In this document: one piece after another, positions 1 through 8,632 of the stretch | Layout of the letters: the number at the start of each line of letters is the position of its first letter | How positions within the stretch are numbered: position 1 is the first letter of the stretch | Origin: a bacterium UBP4_UBA6127 | GTDB lineage: Bacteria; UBP4; UBA4092 | Reading direction: 5' to 3' | Length of the DNA: 64,000 nt | Assembly (NCBI GenBank): GCA_002428325.1 | Contig: DIVR01000067.1 | Coordinates: forward strand, 1-64,000 | Notes under the pieces: generated by a model | The model's database searches: none | Told to the model about the DNA's origin: nothing | Seen by the model: the letters and a program-made list of their open reading frames with translations, nothing else | Translations under genes and position numbers: made by a program

Positions 1-1
1 C

Positions 2-2215
2 CAGGCAATGGTCTGGGTATATTCCAATTCTTTCATTCAAAAAGCACAAAAAGAAACCTGCTTCTCTGAGGCTGTTTGTGGAGATTTTCAACTACTACTT
101 ACTCAGAGTATCCAGGGGAACGAGATTACTCCTGAATTATATAAAGAATACAGTAAGGGTCTGGAGAAACTGGCTGAAGAAACGGATACCAGGGACATCA
201 AGCAAGAATTAGCTGTTTTAATGGAATTATGGGATATCGCTTTTCTGCTGGAAAAGATGATAGGAGCTGAGACACCCCATGATAGGATGCTTGAAGCAGC
301 CCGGTTCTTTGACCTTACCGTTAATAACCATATATTTGATTACATTCCTTATCATTACCATACCGAACGAGGTATCGGATTTAAAGCTTATCATCGGGAA
401 GAAATCTTCAAGCTGAGTCAGTTACGGCATCAATGGCTTTATCGGCATCTGCATTATTTACTCACAGAAGAAACCGAGTTAAAGGATGTATCGCCCCGAT
501 ACAAAGATTTATGGCTGGGTAATATTCTGGAGGATAAACTCCCAATGGGAGTGAATGTTGAGACTCCATGGGAACAATTCTGGTTCAGTTACACCCGGTT
601 AAGAGATGTCTGTGTCTTGATCCATGAAGGCATTCCTCTTCCCAGAATTATTGATAATCTCCCCAGTAAATATTTAAAACCTGAAGTCAGGGTTAATGTG
701 GTGATTGTTTATCCCCATGGGAACACCACCGTACCGGTGGCCCTTCAACAGGGTGCTAAACTTTCTCGGGAAGACAATGTAAACCTGATGCTGACTGCTT
801 TCCCCAGGATTCAAAATAAGAATAATAAATCTACTCTGCAAATCCTGGATGGGTTTATGTTTATCACCCGGAATGATTATAAAGCTATTACCCAGGATCC
901 CAGTTTTGATTCGGAATTAAATAAAAATCTTGGGAATGAAGATGAGCCGGTTCTTATCATGGCCCGGTTTAATCAACCAGTGGAAGCTCATGCCCTATTC
1001 TTCCATTTTACTCATTATTTAAGGGTAAAAATCGATTCTCTGGGAATTCCTATCATTCAGCCCTTCCTTTGGGAAGCCGCCACTCATTTAAAATGCCGAC
1101 TGCCCGAAATGCTGAAAAACAGTGGAACCCGGACCGCTGACCAGGGTAATTGGTTCCAGAAAGACACATTAAAAATGCCAGCGGCTAAAGCAAAAGCTCA
1201 GATTCATAAACTGGTAACTTCACTGGCTCATAAACATGATACCCTGATTGTTAAATCCGAAAAAGAATCCGGCGGGCGAAGTGCCATGATTCTTCCAGTC
1301 AGACGGGGTAAAAAACTGATTAATGACAATATTAAAATCCTGACAGACCATATCCATACCGTATCAAAATCAGATAATGTAGTGGTTCAGGAAGTTTTGA
1401 AATCCCAAGTCAGGAAACTCTACTCTAAAGAATTTCTTGCTGATATGGTGAATCGGTTCATAAAACTGGGGTTGGCAGTCCAGTTGGATCGAGACCCTAA
1501 AACACCCTTATTCTCATATTTCCGGCTTATCGCTGTCAGAGGAAAAGAGGGGTATCGGATCACTCATCGAATTACTGTCGTCAGTACCCAGGGTATTGCC
1601 AATGTGGGACAGGGTGGGCTTCTTTATGAATATAAGGATGATATTATCAGCCCCAGATACCGGGAAATATTCCGGTCTGAAATTGAAAAATCCACTTTCA
1701 GATCGATTGAATCCCAAAAACAGTATCTGAAAACCCATGGGAAAGAAATCCTCCAAGATTATTTGGAAGCCCATACGGAATTCGGTAACGATGTTGATAT
1801 TGACCTTGAACTGAAAAATACGGATTTGCCGTATGAGATGGGGGATTATATGCCGGTCTTCCTGGTAGATAATGAAGATAACCTGATTCGTATCTACGAT
1901 GAAGAAACCGGTGAAATCCATAATCTTTTTGAGGATGGAAAAGTCACCAAAATTAAGGTTTATGATAAGAAGGGTAAAGTTGCGGCGCCTCCTTACCCCA
2001 TGTTCAATGAGACAGGTCAACCGATTCAAAGGTATAATAAGAAGGGACAGTTACTCAGTCCTCTGACAGTCTTCAAGATTGAGCCTAACCCCGGCGCAGG
2101 ACTCTGGCGTCCACATAATGACCAGCTGCCTGCAACCCGCAAGGGTGAAGGTGTTTACCTGATATTCAAATCCCTTGGTGAGATTGCCCAGGGTTATAAA
2201 AATAAGAAATCTTAA
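2..2215 (+). CDS. ATP-grasp-like protein, 5' end cut by window
   Basis: Large protein (735 residues from the first ATG at 8) with no family I can name with certainty. The frame stays open to the window edge, so the true start may lie upstream. The C-terminal half looks like an ATP-grasp ligase: a Lys-containing strand with a Gly-rich loop (LIVKSEKESGGRSAM, about residue 416), a hinge-like VVVQEVLKS, a strand with FSYFRLIAV, then NVGQGG, and a terminal EPNPGAGLW that resembles the metal-binding E-x-N-P motif. The N-terminal 350 residues are unassigned. The next gene starts 9 nt downstream and is also ATP-grasp-like, followed by a GHMP kinase and an oxidoreductase, so a carboxylate-amine ligation step in a shared pathway is plausible. 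The fold call is inferred from motifs; the substrate is unknown. Confidence 0.55.
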   Translation, partial: QAMVWVYSNSFIQKAQKETCFSEAVCGDFQLLLTQSIQGNEITPELYKEYSKGLEKLAEETDTRDIKQELAVLMELWDIAFLLEKMIGAETPHDRMLEAARFFDLTVNNHIFDYIPYHYHTERGIGFKAYHREEIFKLSQLRHQWLYRHLHYLLTEETELKDVSPRYKDLWLGNILEDKLPMGVNVETPWEQFWFSYTRLRDVCVLIHEGIPLPRIIDNLPSKYLKPEVRVNVVIVYPHGNTTVPVALQQGAKLSREDNVNLMLTAFPRIQNKNNKSTLQILDGFMFITRNDYKAITQDPSFDSELNKNLGNEDEPVLIMARFNQPVEAHALFFHFTHYLRVKIDSLGIPIIQPFLWEAATHLKCRLPEMLKNSGTRTADQGNWFQKDTLKMPAAKAKAQIHKLVTSLAHKHDTLIVKSEKESGGRSAMILPVRRGKKLINDNIKILTDHIHTVSKSDNVVVQEVLKSQVRKLYSKEFLADMVNRFIKLGLAVQLDRDPKTPLFSYFRLIAVRGKEGYRITHRITVVSTQGIANVGQGGLLYEYKDDIISPRYREIFRSEIEKSTFRSIESQKQYLKTHGKEILQDYLEAHTEFGNDVDIDLELKNTDLPYEMGDYMPVFLVDNEDNLIRIYDEETGEIHNLFEDGKVTKIKVYDKKGKVAAPPYPMFNETGQPIQRYNKKGQLLSPLTVFKIEPNPGAGLWRPHNDQLPATRKGEGVYLIFKSLGEIAQGYKNKKS

Positions 2216-2224
2216 CCTGAACCC

Positions 2225-3688
2225 GTGGATTCATTAATACAAAAGATTCGCCAGGAATTGGGATTGACTGACTCGGAGTCTTTGACTCTGAATGAAGTTA
2301 GTGTTTGTCTACAGATATTGGCAAGAGATGAAACCACTCTGAAACATGCTTCGACCGAAGACCTTCGGGCCCTTTGTCTCAACCGTTCAGCCACCTTCTC
2401 CTTCCTCAAGGGCCCGAAGGTAACATTTAATGATGATTATTTAACACGAATAGGAGAATCTCTGAATGAGATTCTCCTTAACCGTGAGCAGCCTCTCCCC
2501 TGTCTGAGGGTTTCTCCTCAGCCACTGTCACTCGTCCAAATAGAAGAGAGATATAATCATTCTTTTTGTCTTGGAATAGTGTTTACGGCAGAAATGACAA
2601 GTTTTCAAGATATTCTGCACAGCATTCAAAATGATGCCTATGTTTATTCATCAGGAGCTAATCTGATAGAAGTAATGGGGATCAGGGAATCCTGGCTGAT
2701 TGAGAAGGAAGGCTCCCTTTGGACTCAAAGAGCTCTTATCCTCGATAATACCGGACTGGTTCTGGATCAAACTTTTGAGGCCCCTGTCAAATTGAATACA
2801 GGATGGATACTCCATTTAAAACGAGAACAGGAAATCCAGTCTCACCAGAAAATCTCCCAACAATTCCAGAAAAACAATATACATTTGGTAAATCCCTTTG
2901 GAAAGGCCGTTGAAAATGCGGATTCAAAATATCAGTCTTATTTATGCTGGAATCATCATCTGATTCAACCGAAATCCTGCTTTATCCAAAAAGGAATGGA
3001 ATCCAATAAATTACGGGAGACAACCGCTGATATGAATGATATCCGTTCCGCTTATCTACTGCCGAACACAGGAACTGAGGGGATTGGCATACAACCTATC
3101 CAATTGAACGAAACCTCTCTGATGACAATTTCCCAAGCGTCCATGAAGGAGGATTTCATCCTTAGAGAATCCCGTGGAAATGTGTATTATTTTGATCCAA
3201 AGGAATCTTCTTCAGGTTACAGGAGCATAGTTCTTAGAGCTAATGTTTTTTTTAATGAAAATGGATGCCAAACAGAGTCCGGGTACCTATTGGTTTCTGA
3301 AAACAGTCAAAATGAGATTGCCTCAGTTTCACAGGGAGGTAGAATTTTATCTTTAGATAAATGCCACACTCATTTGTATTGGAAAGATGAATCAGGACAG
3401 TTCCAACCTTTGAAAATTACCAATAGTGATTTGGATAATATCGGTAAAACAGCCTCCAGGGGAATTGAACTATTGAATGTCCCATCAACTCCTGGAGAGC
3501 ATCTTCTTTTTGCCGGGATTGATATCTTGTTGGAATATCATCGGGATAAGGGGATAATCCCAGTTATTCTGGAAGCAAATCCGAGACCTTCGGGCTTACC
3601 CCATGCCCGGGAATGGATAGCTGATCCTCCCAGAGTTTTATTGGTTTCAAAGTTATTGTTTGAAAGTATATACAATTACATAAACTAA
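2225..3688 (+). CDS. second ATP-grasp-like protein
   Basis: A 487-residue protein starting at GTG, 9 nt after the upstream stop, with no strong Shine-Dalgarno; translation may be coupled. The C-terminal half carries ATP-grasp-like marks: CFIQKG (possible nucleotide-binding Lys), RSIVLRANVFF, SQGGRIL, then FAGIDILLEY and the terminal VILEANPRPSGL, which matches the acidic E-x-N-P-R metal-binding signature of ATP-grasp ligases. The N-terminal half is not recognisable. It shares little obvious sequence with the ATP-grasp-like protein encoded just upstream, so this is not a simple recent tandem duplication. An ATP-dependent ligase acting on a small molecule or peptide is the best reading; the substrates cannot be told from sequence. 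Confidence 0.5.
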   Translation: MDSLIQKIRQELGLTDSESLTLNEVSVCLQILARDETTLKHASTEDLRALCLNRSATFSFLKGPKVTFNDDYLTRIGESLNEILLNREQPLPCLRVSPQPLSLVQIEERYNHSFCLGIVFTAEMTSFQDILHSIQNDAYVYSSGANLIEVMGIRESWLIEKEGSLWTQRALILDNTGLVLDQTFEAPVKLNTGWILHLKREQEIQSHQKISQQFQKNNIHLVNPFGKAVENADSKYQSYLCWNHHLIQPKSCFIQKGMESNKLRETTADMNDIRSAYLLPNTGTEGIGIQPIQLNETSLMTISQASMKEDFILRESRGNVYYFDPKESSSGYRSIVLRANVFFNENGCQTESGYLLVSENSQNEIASVSQGGRILSLDKCHTHLYWKDESGQFQPLKITNSDLDNIGKTASRGIELLNVPSTPGEHLLFAGIDILLEYHRDKGIIPVILEANPRPSGLPHAREWIADPPRVLLVSKLLFESIYNYIN

Positions 3689-3715
3689 AAGATATTTATA
3701 AGGAATAGAATTAGC

Positions 3716-5239
3716 ATGGCAGATACACCTGTTTTTTTAGACATCCAGATATGGAGAGACCGCTACAGGGACAATCCTCGATATTTCAAAGCAATTGATG
3801 CATTTATTCATCATTATGGTGCAAAAGCACCCGTTGCCCTGTTAAGAGTCCCGGCAAGAATCAATTTAAAAGGGGTTCACATTGAGCATCGTGGCGGATT
3901 TGTCAATTATATGGCCATTGATAAGGAAGCTTTGTTTATCATCCAAAAACGATTCGATGATAAAGTTCTGATGAGAAACTCTGAACCTCAGTATGAACCG
4001 GATGAATTTTCCATATCAGATGAACTCCCCCCTTCAAAACGAAATAACTGGCTTTCATATATCCAGGAAACTAAACTCCGCCCAGGGTATTGGACTAATT
4101 ATATAAAAGGCGGGATTTTAAAACTTCAAGACTCTTTTCCTGAGACTCCTCTCAAGGGAATGAATATCCTGGTTGATTCAGTCATTCCCATGGGTTCAGG
4201 TCTCAGTTCTTCCTCTTCACTGGTGGTTGGTTCCATCTTGGCGGCCATGAAACTCAACGACCTGGAACTCAGTGATAATGATTTAGTGGAATTATGTGGT
4301 ACCGGAGAATGGTATGTAGGAACCCGTGGGGGTGCCGGAGACCATTCAGCTATGATATTTGCAGTTAAAGATTCCATTTTACATACCAGGTTTTTCCCAT
4401 TTCATTATGAAAGAGTCCCCTTCCCTAAGGGATATCGAGTTGTCTTTTGCAACTCCATGGTTAAAGCCGTTAAGACTATGAATGCGAAGAATAAATTTAA
4501 TGAAAAAGTTGCTACTTATCAGATAGGACTATTACTCCTAAAAAATCTATATCCGGATAAAGCCGATAAATTTCCCTATTTCAGGGATGTGTTAAACGAA
4601 GATGAAACTTGGATATATAAGGCCCTTAAACAATTGCCTGCCCGGATAAGTAGAAATGAACTTTTTCAAAGGTTGCCCCGATATCAAACCGAATTGGAAA
4701 CTATCTTCAAATCACATTTGGAACCCCAAGACCATTATCAAGTTAGAAATGTCTGCCTGTTTGGATGGTCTGAGTGTTCCAGGGGAGAACTCTGTGTGGA
4801 TTTTCTAAAATCGGGAGAAATCGATAAATTCGGAGAATTGATGTTCATCAGCCATGACGGAGACCGGGTGGTCAGTTATAATTCCAATGGCAAAAAAACA
4901 CCCTGGATATATGAGGTAACCGATGAGATGTTGGATAATCTTATTAGTATGTCTGTTCAAGGAACTCCCTCTGGTCGGCTTTATCGGCAGCCCGGAGCAT
5001 ATGCTTGCAGCTGTGAAGAACTCGATGATCTGGTAGATACAGCCAGAAGAGTACCAGGGGTTTTGGGAGCCGGCTTGACGGGTGCAGGCCTGGGGGGTTG
5101 TGTTCTGGTCCTGGTAGAAGAAAATAAAGCTGATTTACTGATAGAAACTTTAAAACAGAACTATTATGATAAAAGGGGACTCCCATTAGGGTGTGAAATT
5201 TGCCACTCTGTGGATGGAGCTTCTTTTTTAACCCAATAG
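3716..5239 (+). CDS. galactokinase-like GHMP sugar kinase
   Basis: GHMP-superfamily kinase expected to phosphorylate a sugar or sugar-like hydroxyl with ATP. All three motifs are visible: motif 1 VPARINLKGVHIEHRGG (residues 45-61), motif 2 IPMGSGLSSSSSL (157-169), the phosphate-binding loop, and motif 3 GAGLTGAGLGGCVLVLV near the C-terminus. GTRGGAGDHSAM (about 202-212) supplies the Asp expected for the catalytic base. At 507 residues it is longer than the usual 350-400 of galactokinases. The sugar-recognition stretch differs from the galactokinase GEHTDYN pattern (here GVHIEHR), so galactose is not a safe substrate. The start at 3716 is preceded by AGGAA at 3701. It lies between the ATP-grasp genes and the oxidoreductase gene, in one transcription direction. 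Confidence 0.8.
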   Translation: MADTPVFLDIQIWRDRYRDNPRYFKAIDAFIHHYGAKAPVALLRVPARINLKGVHIEHRGGFVNYMAIDKEALFIIQKRFDDKVLMRNSEPQYEPDEFSISDELPPSKRNNWLSYIQETKLRPGYWTNYIKGGILKLQDSFPETPLKGMNILVDSVIPMGSGLSSSSSLVVGSILAAMKLNDLELSDNDLVELCGTGEWYVGTRGGAGDHSAMIFAVKDSILHTRFFPFHYERVPFPKGYRVVFCNSMVKAVKTMNAKNKFNEKVATYQIGLLLLKNLYPDKADKFPYFRDVLNEDETWIYKALKQLPARISRNELFQRLPRYQTELETIFKSHLEPQDHYQVRNVCLFGWSECSRGELCVDFLKSGEIDKFGELMFISHDGDRVVSYNSNGKKTPWIYEVTDEMLDNLISMSVQGTPSGRLYRQPGAYACSCEELDDLVDTARRVPGVLGAGLTGAGLGGCVLVLVEENKADLLIETLKQNYYDKRGLPLGCEICHSVDGASFLTQ

Positions 5240-5275
5240 AATTTTACCCTTATTATTTAAAAGGAGAAGTTATTT

Positions 5276-6328
5276 ATGAATAAAGATTATGTCGGATGGG
5301 GTGTCGTCGGTTGCGGAGTTATTTCACCATGGCACATCGAAAATGTTAAAAAGACTCCCGGCGCCAAAATGGTGGCTGTCTGCGATATTCTCGAAGATAA
5401 AGCTAAAGAAAAAGCTGAAATGGCCGGGGGATGTGATTATTATCTCGATTTTGAAGAGATGCTCAAAAGGGAGGATCTGGATGTGGTTTCCATCTGCACT
5501 CCTTCTTCCATGCATCCCGACATGGCTGTCCTGGCAGCAAAATATGGAAAACATGTCCTGACAGAGAAACCCATGGCAACCACATTGGCTAAAGCGGATG
5601 AGATGATTAATGCCTGTAAAAATGCCGGGGTTAAATTAGCCTGCATCTTCCAGAGAAGAATGACGGAACCTTTTATCTCTATCAAAAAAGCGGTTGATTC
5701 CGGTGAAATTGGAAAATTAGCTCTGGCTGATATGTATGCCAAATATTATCGTTCCCAGGCTTATTATGATTCAGCAGGCTGGCGGGGAACCTGGGAATTT
5801 GATGGCGGTGGAGCCTTGATGAATCAGGGCATTCACATGATTGATATGCTCCAGTGGCTGGTAGGTGATGTGGATGAAATATATGCTATCTGCCGAACTC
5901 AGGTCCATAAGATTGAAGTTGAAGACACTGCCATCGCCACTATTAAATTCAAAAATGGTACCGTTGGGGTTATTGAAGGGACCACTTCAGTTTATCCTGA
6001 TGTACCCCATCGGCTGGAATTACATGGAGACAAAGGAACCATCATGCTTTCTGGAGAAGGCATTTCCAAATGGTCGGTGATAGGCCCTGATGGCCAGCCT
6101 CTTGATAAATTGACTTCCGGGGTGGGAGTCAATCAAGCCCTTACCAATCCTACAGATATCAGCATGGAAGGGCATGGCATCATCATTGCCGACCTGGTTA
6201 ACTGTGTGAATACCGGGAAAGAACCGATTGTTCCGGGTACCGAAGGCAGAAAAGCTCTGGAAATTATCCTGGCTATTTATGAATCTTCAAAAACCGGGAA
6301 ACCTGTTAAACTACCTTTAAAGTCTTAA
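5276..6328 (+). CDS. Gfo/Idh/MocA family oxidoreductase
   Basis: NAD(P)-dependent dehydrogenase of sugars, cyclitols or their derivatives. The N-terminal Rossmann fold shows GWGVVGCGVISPWH (residues 7-20). The family EKP motif follows (TEKPMATT), supplying the catalytic Lys, and the second domain holds GGGALMNQGIHMIDML, with the conserved His. Length (350) is typical. A good Shine-Dalgarno (AGGAG at 5262) precedes the ATG. It is the last gene of the opening cluster and ends just before a strong hairpin terminator. With a sugar kinase and two ligase-like proteins upstream, it probably oxidises or reduces a sugar intermediate of the same pathway; the substrate is not deducible. Confidence 0.88.
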   Translation: MNKDYVGWGVVGCGVISPWHIENVKKTPGAKMVAVCDILEDKAKEKAEMAGGCDYYLDFEEMLKREDLDVVSICTPSSMHPDMAVLAAKYGKHVLTEKPMATTLAKADEMINACKNAGVKLACIFQRRMTEPFISIKKAVDSGEIGKLALADMYAKYYRSQAYYDSAGWRGTWEFDGGGALMNQGIHMIDMLQWLVGDVDEIYAICRTQVHKIEVEDTAIATIKFKNGTVGVIEGTTSVYPDVPHRLELHGDKGTIMLSGEGISKWSVIGPDGQPLDKLTSGVGVNQALTNPTDISMEGHGIIIADLVNCVNTGKEPIVPGTEGRKALEIILAIYESSKTGKPVKLPLKS

Positions 6329-6344
6329 GCTCTTAATGGGATTG

Positions 6345-6378
6345 AAAAAGCCGGGGAATAATATCTCCGGCTTTTTTT
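6345..6378. terminator. bidirectional intrinsic terminator
   Basis: AAAAAGCCGGGGA pairs with TCTCCGGCTTTTT (one G-T wobble) around an AT-rich loop, with a T run on the + strand and an A run on the left that serves as a T run on the - strand. It separates the oxidoreductase gene from the convergent glycoside hydrolase gene, whose stop codon lies in its right arm. Confidence 0.85.
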
Positions 6379-8443
6379 AATTCATGAGTTCCAGATATTT
6401 CCATTGAGTTTCTCCCACCGAAGTCAGCACATCCGTCTTCATTATTTTCACAGCCAAATCCCTTTGGAAAGGAGGCGGATATATCCCCAATTCTCCTTCT
6501 GGCGTAGAATATGAAATCAATGGAGCTCCCAAAGGTCCCCCGGAATTATAGGTATCAAAATACTGGAGGGTGAATTTTGCATCAGGAACCAATCCTTTTA
6601 GGATGATATATTCATCCGTTAAAGTCCTTCCTGCCATATCTCCCGGTTCGGCTTCGATAAAATAATCATTCTGGGTATCTCTGAACCAGAGATACCCTCT
6701 TAGAGAATTGGACATGCCGCAAGCTCTAATTCTTGAAGATGGTATCAAATCTGAAGGGGAAAGATGGTAGTTGGGCCAATCTTCAAAAGGTATCTGGTCA
6801 GGATTCATAGTAATTCTCATATAAGCTTCCAAGGGGGGATAATGGTAATAAAGAGGAAACTGGGGTTCCATCCGATGTCGGGTAGTATCTGCCTCAATAT
6901 AATAGTCCCACCACCATAATCCAGCCATGGTTCCATTCATCAGGGCTGTCCATAACCCATTATGAAGATGGGTCCCTTCAATCAGATGGTCTCTTTGAGT
7001 GGTTGTTCCAATGAAAGTGGTCGGATCAAATCCATCCCCAATTGAAGAATAGGTCGTTTGATTATTGAATTCAGGAAGACTTTGAATGCCAAATTCACCT
7101 ATCATATGGGCCTTATTGGGATAAAGAGTTCTAAATAGGTCGCATTCATTGTTAAGATCGTCTTCAATATCATATGTATAAATATGGGTTTGAATAATAT
7201 CTATCTCAGGAATCAGCCACAAGGTAGAAAATAAACTATAATTGAAATAACCATACTGGGCATACCAGGGATCATCTGAGCTGGTCGTTACCAGATGATG
7301 ATATGGGTCCATTGATTTTATATATTGAGCCATCTCCCGATGCCATTCAATCACATCATTCTTGACTGTCTCATTGGTAAACACATTTTCCTGGGTATCA
7401 CAAGTATATTCAACCTCATTAAATAATTCCCAGGCAAAAAGATTTGGCAGATGCCCCCATCGGGATATGCAATATCTTAAATATCTCTTGAAAAGGCTTT
7501 TTGAAGTTGTATTACTGAAGAAATCTTGAGGCCTGCCATTGGGAACAGCGCCACCATTAAGAGCATTATAAGGGCTTTGAGGCCAATAGATATCCGCCCA
7601 ATTACTCACCTGCCTGAAATCATTTAATGTAAAATGAATATTTACCCCGTTTATCCTGGCAGCCTCCATGATTTCATCGGTTCGATAGGCTTTTGCCAGA
7701 GAATAGGCACCGGGTCCGGGATAATCATCACCCGTCCATTCAATAGCATTTTTATAAACATTCGTCAGCCAGAACCTTGACCAGTTAATTTGATTAGCAG
7801 AAAGCCGGGGATAATAAAATCGGGCGGCGGTAACTCCATCCAAAGTAGGATGTGTTCCAAAACTGGAACCTGAGACATTATGTCCCCGAGGATAATATAC
7901 CTTCCCGTTATCATATTGAAAGTATCGTTTATTGGTTTCATGTAATCTGATGAATCCTGGCTGGCTGGAGGGTGAGACATTAAAATACAGGCTAGTGCAG
8001 CTGGCATATCCGTATAAACTGTTCAGGTTGATATAAAATGAGCCTCTGCCAGTCTGATGAGGTGTATATCGAATCATCCATCGGGGACTACCCGCAGAGA
8101 GGTATTGCTCATCTCCACTGACACCGTTGGAGATAGAATAAGGCTGATACCAAAATCCATAACACGTTTGGCTGGAATACTCACTCTGACTGAAGATGCC
8201 CACAATATTTACCTCTTCAGAATCAAATGGATTGGTAAATGTAGTGGAAAGGTCAAATTGAATTTCCAGGGTTTCATAAGTAGAAATATCGTTATTATTG
8301 ATTTCGATATCCTTGATTTCAATTGCGCTGTTGGATTTTGTATTTAATAGATAATAAATAATAAGAAATAATAATAAAATACGTTTATTAAAAGATAGAA
8401 ATAGTGTCATCATGTACTTATAATATTCTTTTCTTATTACCAT
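6377..8443 (-). CDS. secreted clan-A glycoside hydrolase with DUF5060-like N-terminal domain
   Basis: Exported polysaccharide-degrading enzyme. After a hydrophobic signal segment (residues 20-40, ending near NSA) comes a beta-sandwich module resembling DUF5060 (about 45-160; ETLEIQFDLSTTFTNPF is typical of its first strands). A TIM-barrel glycosidase domain follows (about 170-550). The likely acid/base is Glu343 in AWELFNEVE and the likely nucleophile Glu450 in HMIGEFGI, the arrangement of GH clan A families such as GH5. GLWWWDYY lines a probable carbohydrate cleft. A small C-terminal beta domain completes the 688 residues. Substrate (mannan, xylan, agar or other) cannot be told. It stands alone on this strand, with 189 nt separating it from the upstream membrane protein gene. 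Confidence 0.8.
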   Translation of the reverse strand: MVIRKEYYKYMMTLFLSFNKRILLLFLIIYYLLNTKSNSAIEIKDIEINNNDISTYETLEIQFDLSTTFTNPFDSEEVNIVGIFSQSEYSSQTCYGFWYQPYSISNGVSGDEQYLSAGSPRWMIRYTPHQTGRGSFYINLNSLYGYASCTSLYFNVSPSSQPGFIRLHETNKRYFQYDNGKVYYPRGHNVSGSSFGTHPTLDGVTAARFYYPRLSANQINWSRFWLTNVYKNAIEWTGDDYPGPGAYSLAKAYRTDEIMEAARINGVNIHFTLNDFRQVSNWADIYWPQSPYNALNGGAVPNGRPQDFFSNTTSKSLFKRYLRYCISRWGHLPNLFAWELFNEVEYTCDTQENVFTNETVKNDVIEWHREMAQYIKSMDPYHHLVTTSSDDPWYAQYGYFNYSLFSTLWLIPEIDIIQTHIYTYDIEDDLNNECDLFRTLYPNKAHMIGEFGIQSLPEFNNQTTYSSIGDGFDPTTFIGTTTQRDHLIEGTHLHNGLWTALMNGTMAGLWWWDYYIEADTTRHRMEPQFPLYYHYPPLEAYMRITMNPDQIPFEDWPNYHLSPSDLIPSSRIRACGMSNSLRGYLWFRDTQNDYFIEAEPGDMAGRTLTDEYIILKGLVPDAKFTLQYFDTYNSGGPLGAPLISYSTPEGELGIYPPPFQRDLAVKIMKTDVLTSVGETQWKYLELMN

Positions 8444-8632
8444 GTCAATTTCATTAATGGTCTTTTATTATCTCTTAAGCTCTATAATTTAAAAAGTATT
8501 CAAAGAACCAACTAACTCTACTACTGAGTTTATATTAAGCAGAATTATAAAAAATGGAAACTATCGATATTCAATCTTTCATTCAAATATTGGTTGACCG
8601 AGCTGTCAAAAGCTCCGCCCGGGGGGCTAATT

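Noticed and set aside
1514..2029. Long - strand frame inside the first ATP-grasp-like gene
   Set aside because: No family likeness and fully contained in a better-supported frame on the other strand.
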